From Atherix ibis (taxonomy: Eukaryota > Arthropoda > Insecta > Diptera > Athericidae): 64,000 nt of DNA. The DNA is taken from assembly GCA_958298945.1 (NCBI GenBank), contig CATQJD010000146.1, positions 1,178,001 through 1,242,000 of the forward strand, given 5' to 3'. Positions 15,629-28,900 of this stretch are shown here, piece after piece (the stretch's first letter is position 1; every line of letters starts with the position of its first letter). The position numbers and the translations under genes are program-made. The notes under the pieces were generated by a model. That model was not told the DNA's origin. It saw nothing but the letters and a program-made list of their open reading frames with translations, and did not search any database.

Positions 15629-18600
15629 ATATTTTAGAGGAATATGAAGTAGTATATTTAAGAGGAATATGAAGTAGTATAATTTGGAGGAATATCAAGT
15701 AGTATATTTAAGAGAAATATGAAGTAGTATATGTAAGAAGAATATGCAGTAGTATATTTAAGAGGAATATGCAGTAGTATATTTAAGAGGAATATGAAGT
15801 AGTATATTTAAGAGAAATATGAAGTTGTATATTTAAGAGGAATATGCAGTAGTATATTTAAGAGGAATATTAAGTATTATATTTAAGAGGAATATGAAGT
15901 TGTATATTTAAGAGGAATATGCAGTAGTATATTTAGGAGGAATATTAAGTAGTATATTTAAGAGGAATATGAAGTAGTATAGTTAAGAGGAATATGAAGT
16001 CGTATATTTAAGAGGAATATGCAGTAGTATTGCTCAATATATTAAGAGGAATATGCAGTAGATATTTAAGAGGAATATGAAGTAGTATATTTAAGAGGAA
16101 TATGCATTTGTATATTTAAGAGGAATATGAAGTAATATATTTATGAGGAATATGAAGTAGTATATTTAAGAGGAATATGCAGTAGTATATTTAAGAGGAA
16201 TATGAAGTACTTTATTATAGAGGCATATGCAGTAGTATATTGAAGAGGAATATGAAGTAGTATATTTAAGAGGCATATAAAGTAGTATATTTAGGAGGAA
16301 TATGCAGTAGTATATTTAAGAGGAATATGAAGTAGTATATGTAAGAGGAATATGCAGTAGTATATTTAAGAGGAATATGAAGTAGTATATGTAAGAGGAA
16401 TGTGCAGTAGTATATTTAATAGGAATATGCAGTAGTATATTTAAGAGGAATATATAGTAGTATATTTAAGGGGAATATGAAGTAGTATATTTAAGAGGAA
16501 TATGAAGTTGTATATTTAAGAGAAATATGCAGTAGTATATTTAAGAGGAATATTAGGTATTATATTTAAGAGGAATATTAAGTATTATATTCAAGAGGAA
16601 TATGAAGTAGTATATTTAAGAGGAATATGATGTAGTATATTTAAGAGGAATATGAAGTAGTATATATAAGAGGAATATGAAGTAGTATATTTAGGAGGAA
16701 TATCAAGTAGTATATTTAAGAGAAATATGAAGTAGTATTTTTAAGAGAAATATGCAGTAGTATATTTAAGAGGAATATGAAGTAGTATATTTAAGAGGAA
16801 TTTGAAGTAGTATATTTAAGAGGAATATGCAGTAGTATATTTAAGAGGAATATAATGTAGTATATTTAAGAGGCATATGCAGTAGTATATTGAAGAGGAA
16901 TATGAAGTAGTATATTTAAGAGGCATATGAAGTAGTATATTTAAGAGGAATATGCAGTAGTATATTTAAGAGGAATATGATGTAGTATATGAAAGAGGAA
17001 TATGCAGTAGTATATTTAAGAGGAATATGCAGTAGTATATTTAAGAGGAATATGCAGTAGTATATTTAAAGGGAATATGAAGTAGTATATTTAAGAGGAA
17101 TATAAAGTTGTATATTTAAGAGAAATATGCAGTAGTATATTTAAGAGGAATATTAAGTATTATATTTAAGAGGAATATTAAGTATTATATTTAAGAAGAA
17201 TATGAAGTAGTACATTTAAGAGAAATATGAAGTAGTATTTTTAAGAGGAATATGAAGTAGTATATTTAAGAGGAATATGAAGAAATATATTAAAGAGGAA
17301 TATGAAGAAGTATATATAAGAGAAATATGAAGTAGTATATTTAAGAGGAATATGCAGTAGTATATTTAAGAGGAATGTGCAGTAGTATATTTAAGAGGAA
17401 TATGAAGTAGTATATTTATGCAGTAGTACGAGTATATTTAAGAGGCATATGAAGTAGTATATTTAAAAGGAATATGAAGTAGTATATTTAAGAGGAATAT
17501 GAAGTAGTATATATAAGATGAATATGAAGTTGTATATTTAAGAGGAATATGCAGTAGTATATTTAAGAGGAATATTAAGTAGTATATTTAAGAGGAATAT
17601 GAAGTAGTACATTTAAGAGGAATATGAACTACTATATTTATGAGGAATATGAAGTAGTATATTTAAGAGGAATATGAAGTATTATATTTAAGAGGAATAT
17701 TAAGTAGTATATTTAAGAGGAGTATGAAGTAGTATATGTAAGAGGAATATGCAGTAGTATATTTAAGAGGAATATGCAGTAGTATATTTCAGAGGAATAT
17801 GAAGTAGTATATTTAAGAGGAATATGAAGTAGTATATTTAAGAGGAATATGCAGTAGTATTTTTAAGAGGAATATTAAGTATTATATTTAAGAGGAATAT
17901 TAAGTATTATATTTAAGAGGAATATGAAGTAGTATATTTAAGAGGATTAGGAAGTATTATATTTAAGAGGAATATGAAGTAGTATATTTAAGAGGAATAT
18001 GAAGTAGTATATTTAAGAGGAATATGAAGTAGTATATTTAAGAGAAATATGAAGTAGTATATTTAAGAGGTATATGCAGTAGTATATTTAAGAGGAATAT
18101 GAAGTAGTATATTTAAGAGGAATATGAAGTAGTATATTTTAGAGGAATAAGTAGTATATTTAAGAGGAATATGCAGTAGTAGATTTAAGAGGAATATGAA
18201 GTAGTATATTTAAGAGGCATATAAAGTAGTATATTTAAGAGGCATATGCAGTAGTATATTGAAGAGGAATATGAAGTAGTATATTTAAGAGGCATATGAA
18301 GTTGTACATGTTAGAGGAGTATTAAGTAGTATATTTAAGAGGAATATGACGTATTATATTTAAGAGGAATATGAAGTAGTATATTTAAGAGGAATATGAT
18401 GTAGTATATTTAAGAGGAATATGAAGTAGTATATTTAAGAGGAATTTGAAGTAGTTTATTTAGGAGGAATATCAAGTAGTATATTTAAGAGAAATATGAA
18501 GTAGTATTTTTAAGAGGAATATGCAGTAGTATATTTAAGAGGAATATGAATTAGAATATTTAAGACGAATGTGAAGTAGTATATTTAAGAGGAATATGCA

Positions 18601-19981
18601 GTAGTATATTTAAGAGGAATATAAAGTAGTATATTTAAGAGGCATATGCAGTAGTATATTGAAGAGGAATATGAAGTAGTATATTTAAGAGGCATATGAA
18701 GTAGTATATTTAAGAGGAATATGCAGTAGTATATTTAAGAGGAATATGAAGTAGTATATGTAAGAGGAATATGCAGTAGTATATTTAAGAGGAATATGCA
18801 GTAGTATATTTAAGAGGAATATGCAGTAGTATATATAAGGGGAATATGAAGTAGTATATTTAAGAGGAATATAAAGTTGTATATTTAAGAGGAATATGCA
18901 GTAGTATATTTAAGAGGAATATGAAGTAGTATATATAAGAGGAATATGAAGTTGTATATTTAAGAGGAATATGCAGTAGTATATTTAAGAGGAATATTAA
19001 GTAGTATATTTAAGAGGAATATGAAGTAGTACATTTAAGAGGAATATGAAGTACTATATTTATGAGGAATATGAAGTAGTATATTTAAGAGGAATATGCA
19101 GTAATATATTTAAGAGGAATATGAAGAACTATATTAAAGAGGCATATGACGTAGTATATTTAAGAGGAATATGAAGTAGTATATTTAAGAGAAATATGAA
19201 GTAGAATATTTAATAGGAATATGCAGTAGTATATTTAAGAGGAATATGAAGTAGTATATTTAAGAGGAATATGAAGTAGTATATTTAAGAGGAATATCCA
19301 GTAGTATATTTTAGAGGAATCTTAAGTATTACATTTAAGATGAATATTAAGTATTATATTTAAGAGTAATATGAAGTATTATATTTAAGAGGAATATGAA
19401 GTAGTATATTTAAGAGGAATATGAAGTAGTATATGTTAGAGGAATATGCAGTAGTATATTTAAGAGGAATATGCAGTAGTATATTTAAGAGGAATATGCA
19501 GTAGTATATTTAAGAGGAATATGAAGTAGTATATTTAAGAGAAATATGAAGTTGTATATTTTAGAGGAATATGCAGTAGTATATTTAAGAGGAATATTAA
19601 GTATTATATTTAAGAGGAATATTAAGTTATATATTTAAGAGGAATATGAAGTAGTATATTTAAGAGAAATATGAAGTATTATATTTAAGACGCATTTGAA
19701 GTAGTATATTTAAGAGGAATATGCAGTAGTATATTTAAGAGGAATATAAAGTAGTATATTTAAGAGGCATATGCAGTAGTATATTGAAGAGGAATATGAA
19801 GTAGTATATTTAAGAGGCATATGAAGTAGTATATTTAAGAGGAATATGAAGAAGTATATTAAAGAGGAATATGAAGTAGTATATTTAAGAGAAATATGAA
19901 ATAGTATATTTTAGAGGAATATGCAATAGTATATTTAAGAGGAATATGAAGTAGTATATTTAAGAGGAATATGCAGTAGTA
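15629..19981 (+). repeat. Satellite transition zone
   Basis: Satellite between the 3,014-bp duplication and the 20-36 kb domain. It carries both lineage markers: the last TTGCTCAA insert (16030) and a GTACGAG insert (17429). The GTACGAG form has 6 extra bp in a unit and is usually followed by an AGGCATATGAAG unit and then a TTTAAAAGGAATATG unit; this linked trio recurs to the right end. Repeated GGCATATGCAG/TATTGAAGAG pairs also occur near 16.2, 16.9, 18.25, 18.6 and 19.8 kb. I see no gene. Confidence 0.7.
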
Positions 19982-22900
19982 CGAGTATATTTAAGAGGCA
20001 TATGAAGTAGTATATTTAAAAGGAATATGAAGTAGTATATTTAAGAGGAATATGCAGTAGTGTATTTAAGAGGAATATAAAGTAGTATATTTAAGAGGAT
20101 TATGAAGTAGTATATTTAAGAGGAATATGAAGTAGTATATTTAAGAGGAATATACAATTGTATATATAAGAGGAATATGAATTAGTATATTTAAGAGGAA
20201 TATAAAGTAGTATATTTAAGAGGAATATGCAGTATTATATTTAAGAGAAATATGAAGTAGTTTATTTAAGAGGAATATGCAGTAGTATATTTAAGAGGAA
20301 TATAAAGTAGTATATTTAAGAGGAATATGAAGAGGTATATTTAAGAGGAATATGAAGTAGTATATTTAAGTGGAATATGAAGTAGTATATTTAAGAATTA
20401 TATGAAGTAGTATATTTAAGATGAATATGAAGTAGTATATTTAAGAGGAATAAGAAGTACTATATTAAAAGGGAATATGAAATAGTATATTTGAGAGGAA
20501 TATGAAGTAGTATATTTAAGAGGAATATGTAGTAGTATATTTAAGAGGAATATTAAGTATTTTATTTAAGAGGAATATTAAGTATTATATTTTAGAGAAA
20601 TATGAAGTAGTATATTTACGAGGAATATGAAGTAGTATATTTAAGAGTAATATGAAGTAGTATATTTAAGGGGAATATGAAGTAATATTTTTAAGAGGAA
20701 TATGCAGTAGTATATTTAAGAGGAATCTTAAGTATTACATTTAAGATAAATATTAAGTATTATATTTAAGAGTAATATGAAGTAGTATATTTAAGAACAA
20801 TATGAAGTAGTATATTTAAGAGGAATATGAAGTAATATATTTAAGAGGAATATGCAGTAGTATATTTAAGAGGAATATGCAGTAGTATATTTAAGGGGAA
20901 TATGAAGTAGTATATTTAAGAGGAATATGAACTTGTATATTGAAGAGGAATATGCAGTAGTATATTTAAGAGGAATATTAAGTATTATATTTAAGAGGAA
21001 TATGAAGTAGTATTTTTAGGAGGAATATGAAGTAGTATATTTAAGAGGAATATGAAGAAGTATATTAAAGAGGAATATGAAGAAGTATATTTAAGAGAAA
21101 TTTGAAGTAGTATATTTAAGAGGAATATGCAGTAGTATATTTAAGAGGGATATGAAGTAGTATATTTAAGAGGAATATGAAGTAGTATATTTAAGAGGAA
21201 TATGCAGTAGTATATTTAAGAGGAATATGCAGTAGTATATATAAGAGGAATATGAAGTAGTATATTTAAAAGGAATATGAAGTAGTATATTTAAGAGGAA
21301 TATGCAGTAGTATATTTAAGAGAATATGAAGTAGTATATTTAAGAGGAATCTGCAGTATTATATTTAAGATGAATATGAAGTAGTATATTTAAGAGGAAT
21401 AAGACGTAGTATATTTAAAGGGAATATGAAATAGTATATTTGAGAGGAATATGAAGTAGTATATTTAAGAGGAATATGTAGTAGTATATTTAAGAGGAAT
21501 ATTAAGTATTATATTTAAGAGGAATATGCAGTAGTATATTTTAGAGAAATATGAAGTAGTATATTTACGAGGAATATGAAGTAGTATATTTAAGAGTAAT
21601 ATGAAGTAGTATATTTAAGAGGAATATGCAGTAGTATATTTAAGAGGAATATGAATTAGTATATTTAATAGGAAAATGAAGTAGTATATTTAAGAGGAAT
21701 ATGCAGTAGAATATTTAAGAAGAATATTATTTATTATATTTAAGAGGATTATTAAGTATTATATTTAAGAGGAATATAAAGTAGTATATTTAAGAGAATA
21801 TGACGTAGTATATTTAAGAGGAATCTGCAGTATTATATTTAAGAGAAATATGAAGTAGTATATTTAAAAGGAATATGCTGTAGTACATTTAAGAAGAATA
21901 TGCAGTAGTATATTGAAGAGAAATATGAAGTAGTATATTTAAGAGGAATATGAAGTAGTATATTTAAGAAGAATATGAAGTAGTATATTTAAGAGAAATA
22001 TGAAGTAATATATTAAAGAGAAATATGAAGTAGTATATTTAAGAGTAATATGAAGTAGTATATTGAAGAGGAATATGCAGTAGTATATTTAAGAGGAATA
22101 TGAAGTAGTATATTTACTACTTTATTTAGGAATATGAAGTAGTATATTTAAGAGGAATATTAAGTATTGTATTTAAGAGGAATATGAAGTAGTATATAAG
22201 AGGCATATAAAGTAGTATATTTAAGGGGAATATGAAGTAGTATATTTAAGAGGAATATTAAGTATTATATTTAAGAGGAATATTAAGTATTATATTTAAG
22301 AAGAATATGAAGTAGTATATTTAAGAGAAATATGAAGTAATATATTTAAGAGGAATATTAAGTATTATATTTAAGAGGAATATGAAGTAGTATATTAAAG
22401 AGAAATATGAAGTATTATATTTAAGACGAATTTGAAGTAGTATATTTAAGAGGAATATGCAGTAGTATATTTAAGAGGAATATAAAGTAGTATATTTAAG
22501 AGGCATATGCAGTAGTATATTGAAGAGGAATATGAAGTAGTATATTTAAGAGGCATATGAAGTAGTATATTTAAGAGGAATATGAAGAAGTATATTAAAG
22601 AGGAATATGAAGTAGTATATTTAAGAGAAATATGAAATAGTATATTTTAGAGGAATATGCAATAGTATATTTAAGAGGAATATGAAGTAGTATATTTAAG
22701 AGGAATATGCAGTAGGACGAGTATATTTAAGAGGCATATGAAGTAGTATATTTAAAAGGAATATGAAGTAGTATATTTAAGAGGAATATGCAGTAGTGTA
22801 TTTAAGAGGAATATAAAGTAGTATATTTAAGAGGAATATGAAGTAGTATATTTAAGAGGAATATGAAGTAGTATATTTAAGAGGAATATACAGTTGTATA

Positions 22901-25900
22901 TATAAGAGGAATATGAATTAGTATATTTAAGAGGAATATGAAGTAGTATATTTAAGAGAAATATGCAGTATTATATTTAAGAGAAATATGAAGTAGTTTA
23001 TTTAAGAGGAATATGCAGTAGTATATTGAAGAGGAATATAAAGTAGTATATTTAAGAGGAATATGAAGAGGTATATTTAAGAGGAATATGAAGTAGTATA
23101 TTTAAGTGGAATATGAAGTAGTATATTTAAGAATTATATGAAGTAGTATATTTAAGATGAATATGAAGTAGTATATTTAAGAGTAATAAGAAGTAGTATA
23201 TTAAAAGGGAATATGAAATAGTATATTTGAGAGGAATATGAAGTAGTATATTTAAGAGGAATATGTAGTAGTATATTTAAGAGGAATATTAAGTATTATA
23301 TTTAAGAGGAATATGCAGTAGTATATTTTAGAGAAATATGAAGTAGTATATTTACGAGGAATATGAAGTAGTATATTTAAGAGTAATATGAAGTAGTATA
23401 TTTAAGAGGAATATGCAGTAGTATATTTAAGAGGAATATGAATTAGTATATTTAATAGGAAAATGAAGTAGTATATTTAAGAGGAATATGCAGTAGAATA
23501 TTTAAGAAGAATATTATTTATTATATTTAAGAGGATTATTAAGTATTATATTTAAGAGGAATATAAAGTAGTATATTTAAGAGAATATGAAGTAGTATAT
23601 TTAAGAGGAATCTGCAGTATTATATTTAAGAGAAATATGAAGTAGTATATTTAAAAGGAATATGCTGTAGTACATTTAAGAAGAATATGCAGTAGTATAT
23701 TGAAGAGAAATATGAAGTAGTATATTTTAGAGGAATATGCAGTAGTATATTTAAGAGAAATATGAAGTAGTATATTTAAGAGGAATATGAAGTAGTATAT
23801 TTAAGAGAAATATGCAGTAGTATATTTAAAAGGAATATGAAGTAGTATATTTAAGAAGAATATGAAGTAGTATATTTAAGAGAAATATGAAGTAATATAT
23901 TAAAGAGAAATATGAAGTAGTATATTTAAGAGTAATATGAAGTAGTATATTGAAGAGGAATATGCAGTAGTATATTTAAGAGGAATATGAAGTAGTATAT
24001 TTAATAGGAATATGAAGTAGTATATTTAAGAGGAATATGAAGTAGTATATTTAAGAGGAATATGCAGTAGTATATTTAAGAGGAATATGCAGTAGTATAT
24101 TTAAGGGGAATATGAAGTAGTATATTTAAGAGGAATATGAACTTGTATATTGAAGAGGAATATATAGTAGTATATTTAAGAGGAATATTAAGTATTATAT
24201 TTAAGAGGAATATGAAGTAGTATTTTTAGGAGGAATATGAAGTAGTATATTTAAGAGGAATATGAAGAAGTATATTAAAGAGGAATATGAAGAAGTATAT
24301 TTAAGAGAAATTTGAAGTAGTATATTTAAGAGGAATATGCAGTAGTATATTTAAGAGGGATATGAAGTAGTATATTTAAGAGGAATATGAAGTAGTATAT
24401 TTAAGAGGAATATGCAGTAGTATATTTAAGAGGAATATGCAGTAGTATATATAAGAGGAATATGAAGTAGTATATTTAAAAGGAATATGAAGTAGTATAT
24501 TTAAGAGGAATATGCAGTAGTATATTTAAGAGAATATGAAGTAGTATATTTAAGAGGAATCTGCAGTATTATATTTAAGATGAATATGAAGTAGTATATT
24601 TAAGAGGAATAAGACGTAGTATATTTAAAGGGAATATGAAATAGTATATTTGAGAGGAATATGAAGTAGTATATTTAAGAGGAATATGTAGTAGTATATT
24701 TAAGAGGAATATTAAGTATTATATTTAAGAGGAATATGCAGTAGTATATTTTAGAGAAATATGAAGTAGTATATTTACGAGGAATATGAAGTAGTATATT
24801 TAAGAGTAATATGAAGTAGTATATTTAAGAGGAATATGCAGTAGTATATATAAGAGGAATATGAATTAGTATATTTAATAGGAAAATGAAGTAGTATATT
24901 TAAGAGGAATATGCAGTAGAATATTTAAGAAGAATATTATTTATTATATTTAAGAGGATTATTAAGTATTATATTTAAGAGGAATATAAAGTAGTATATT
25001 TAAGAGAATATGACGTAGTATATTTAAGAGGAATCTGCAGTATTTTATTTAAGAGAAATATGAAGTAGTATATTTAAAAGGAATATGCTGTAGTACATTT
25101 AAGAAGAATATGCAGTAGTATATTGAAGAGAAATATGAAGTAGTATATTTTAGAGGAATATGCAGTAGTATATTTAAGAGAAATATGAAGTAGTATATTT
25201 AAGAGGAATATGAAGTAGTATATTTAAGAGAAATATGCAGTAGTATATTTAAGAGGAATATGAAGTAGTATATTTAAGAAGAATATGAAGTAGTATATTT
25301 AAGAGAAATATGAAGTAATATATTAAAGAGAAATATGAAGTAGTATATTTAAGAGTAATATGAAGTAGTATATTGAAGAGGAATATGCAGTAGTATATTT
25401 AAGAGGAATATGAAGTAGTATATTTAATAGGAATATGAAGTAGTATATTTAAGAGGAATATGAAGTAGTATATTTAAGAGGAATATTAAGTATTGTATTT
25501 AAGAGGAATATGAAGTAGTATATAAGAGGCATATAAAGTAGTATATTTAAGGGGAATATGAAGTAGTATATTTAAGAGGAATATTAAGTATTATATTTAA
25601 GAGGAATATTAAGTATTATATTTAAGAAGAATATGAAGTAGTATATTTAAGAGAAATATGAAGTATTATATTTAAGAGGAATATTAAGTATTATATTTAA
25701 GAGGAATATGAAGTAGTATATTAAAGAGAAATATGAAGTATTATATTTAAGACGAATTTGAAGTAGTATATTTAAGAGGAATATGCAGTAGTATATTTAA
25801 GAGGAATATAAAGTAGTATATTTAAGAGGCATATGCAGTAGTATATTGAAGAGGAATATGAAGTAGTATATTTAAGAGGCATATGAAGTAGTATATTTAA

Positions 25901-28900
25901 GAGGAATATGAAGAAGTATATTAAAGAGGAATATGAAGTAGTATATTTAAGAGAAATATGAAATAGTATATTTTAGAGGAATATGCAATAGTATATTTAA
26001 GAGGAATATGAAGTAGTATATTTAAGAGGAATATGCAGTAGTACGAGTATATTTAAGAGGCATATGAAGTAGTATATTTAAAAGGAATATGAAGTAGTAT
26101 ATTTAAGAGGAATATGCAGTAGTGTATTTAAGAGGAATATAAAGTAGTATATTTAAGAGGAATATGAAGTAGTATATTTAAGAGGAATATGAAGTAGTAT
26201 ATTTAAGAGGAATATACAGTTGTATATATAAGAGGAATATGAATTAGTATATTTAAGAGGAATATGAAGTAGTATATTTAAGAGAAATATGCAGTATTAT
26301 ATTTAAGAGAAATATGAAGTAGTTTATTTAAGAGGAATATGCAGTAGTATATTGAAGAGGAATATAAAGTAGTATATTTAAGAGGAATATGAAGAGGTAT
26401 ATTTAAGAGGAATATGAAGTAGTATATTTAAGTGGAATATGAAGTAGTATATTTAAGAATTATATGAAGTAGTATATTTAAGATGAATATGAAGTAGTAT
26501 ATTTAAGAGTAATAAGAAGTAGTATATTAAAAGGGAATATGAAATAGTATATTTGAGAGGAATATGAAGTAGTATATTTAAGAGGAATATGTAGTAGTAT
26601 ATTTAAGAGGAATATTAAGTATTATATTTAAGAGGAATATGCAGTAGTATATTTTAGAGAAATATGAAGTAGTATATTTACGAGGAATATGAAGTAGTAT
26701 ATTTAAGAGTAATATGAAGTAGTATATTTAAGAGGAATATGCAGTAGTATATTTAAGAGGAATATGAATTAGTATATTTAATAGGAAAATGAAGTAGTAT
26801 ATTTAAGAGGAATATGCAGTAGAATATTTAAGAAGAATATTATTTATTATATTTAAGAGGATTATTAAGTATTATATTTAAGAGGAATATAAAGTAGTAT
26901 ATTTAAGAGAATATGAAGTAGTATATTTAAGAGGAATCTGCAGTATTATATTTAAGAGAAATATGAAGTAGTATATTTAAAAGGAATATGCTGTAGTACA
27001 TTTAAGAAGAATATGCAGTAGTATATTGAAGAGAAATATGAAGTAGTATATTTTAGAGGAATATGCAGTAGTATATTTAAGAGAAATATGAAGTAGTATA
27101 TTTAAGAGGAATATGAAGTAGTATATTTAAGAGAAATATGCAGTAGTATATTTAAAAGGAATATGAAGTAGTATATTTAAGAAGAATATGAAGTAGTATA
27201 TTTAAGAGAAATATGAAGTAATATATTAAAGAGAAATATGAAGTAGTATATTTAAGAGTAATATGAAGTAGTATATTGAAGAGGAATATGCAGTAGTATA
27301 TTTAAGAGGAATATGAAGTAGTATATTTAATAGGAATATGAAGTAGTATATTTAAGAGGAATATGAAGTAGTATATTTAAGAGGAATATTAAGTATTGTA
27401 TTTAAGAGGAATATGAAGTAGTATATAAGAGGCATATGAAGTAGTATATTTAAGGGGAATATGAAGTAGTATATTTAAGAGGAATATGAAGTAGTATTTT
27501 TAAGAGGAATATGAAGTAATATTTTTAAGAGGAATATGCAGTAGTATATTTAAGAGGAATCTTAAGTATTACATTTAAGATAAATAATAAGTATTATATT
27601 TAAGAGTAATATGAAGTAGTATATTTAAGAACAATATGAAGTAGTATATTTAAGAGGAATATGAAGTAATATATTTAAGAGGAATATGCAGTAGTATATT
27701 TAAGAGGAATATGCAGTAGTATATTTAAGGGGAATATGAAGTAGTATATTTAAGAGGAATATGAACTTGTATATTGAAGAGGAATATGCAGTAGTATATT
27801 TAAGAGGAATATTAAGTATTATATTTAAGAGGAATATGAAGTAGTATATTTAAGAGAAATATGAAGTAGTATTTTTAAGAGGAATATGAAGTAGTATATT
27901 TAAGAGGAATATGAAGAAGTATATTAAAGAGGAATATGAAGAAGTATATTTAAGAGAAATTTGAAGTAGTATATTTAAGAGGAATATGCAGTAGTATATT
28001 TAAGAGGGATATGAAGTAGTATATTTAAGAGGAATATGAAGTAGTATATTTAAGAGGAATATGCAGTAGTATATTTAAGAGGAATATGCAGTAGTATATA
28101 TAAGAGGAATATGAAGTAGTATATTTAAAAGGAATATGAAGTAGTATATTTAAGAGGAATATGCAGTAGTATATTTAAGAGAATATGAAGCAGTATATTT
28201 AAGAGGAATCTGCAGTATTATATTTAAGAGAAATATGAAGTAGTATATTTAAAAGGAATATGCTGTAGTACATTTAAGAGGAATATGCAGTAGTATATTG
28301 AAGAGAAATATGAAGTAGTATATTTTAGAGGAATATGCAGTAGTATATTTAAGAGAAATTTGAAGTAGTATATTTAAGAGGAATATGAAGTAGTATATTT
28401 AAGAGAAATATGCAGTAGTATATTTAAGAGGAATATGAAGTAGTATATTTAAGAAGAATATGAAGTAGTATATTTAAGAGAAATATGAAGTAATATATTA
28501 AAGAGAAATATGAAGTAGTATATTTAAGAGTAATATGAAGTAGTATATTGAAGAGGAATATGCAGTAGTATATTTAAGAGGAATATGAAGTAGTATATTT
28601 AATAGGAATATGAAGTAGTATATTTAAGAGGAATATGAAGTAGTATATTTAAGAGGAATATTAAGTATTGTATTTAAGAGGAATATGAAGTAGTATATTT
28701 AAGAGGCATATGAAGTAGTATATTTAAGGGGAATATGAAGTAGTATATTTAAGAGGAATATGAAGTAGTATTTTTAAGAGGAATATGAAGTAATATTTTT
28801 AAGAGGAATATGCAGTAGTATATTTAAGAGGAATCTTAAGTATTACATTTAAGATAAATATTAAGTATTATATTTAAGAGTAATATGAAGTAGTATATTT

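Larger units (their letters stand above)
1468..16040 (+). repeat. Array domain marked by a 10-bp TTGCTCAA insert
   Basis: Eight units carry an extra 10 bp, reading GTATTGCTCAATATATT where a normal unit reads GTATATT. The TTGCTCAA starts are at 1468, 4314 (preceded by GAA instead of GTA), 6248, 7583, 9117, 10851, 13865 and 16030. Spacings are 2846, 1934, 1335, 1534, 1734, 3014 and 2165 bp. The neighbouring units are also conserved: usually GAAGTCG or GAAGTTG before, and a TGCAGAATAATATT or TGCAGTAGATATT unit after. This indicates a higher-order repeat of variable length that arose from one ancestral insertion. I saw no copy beyond 16.04 kb. Confidence 0.85.
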
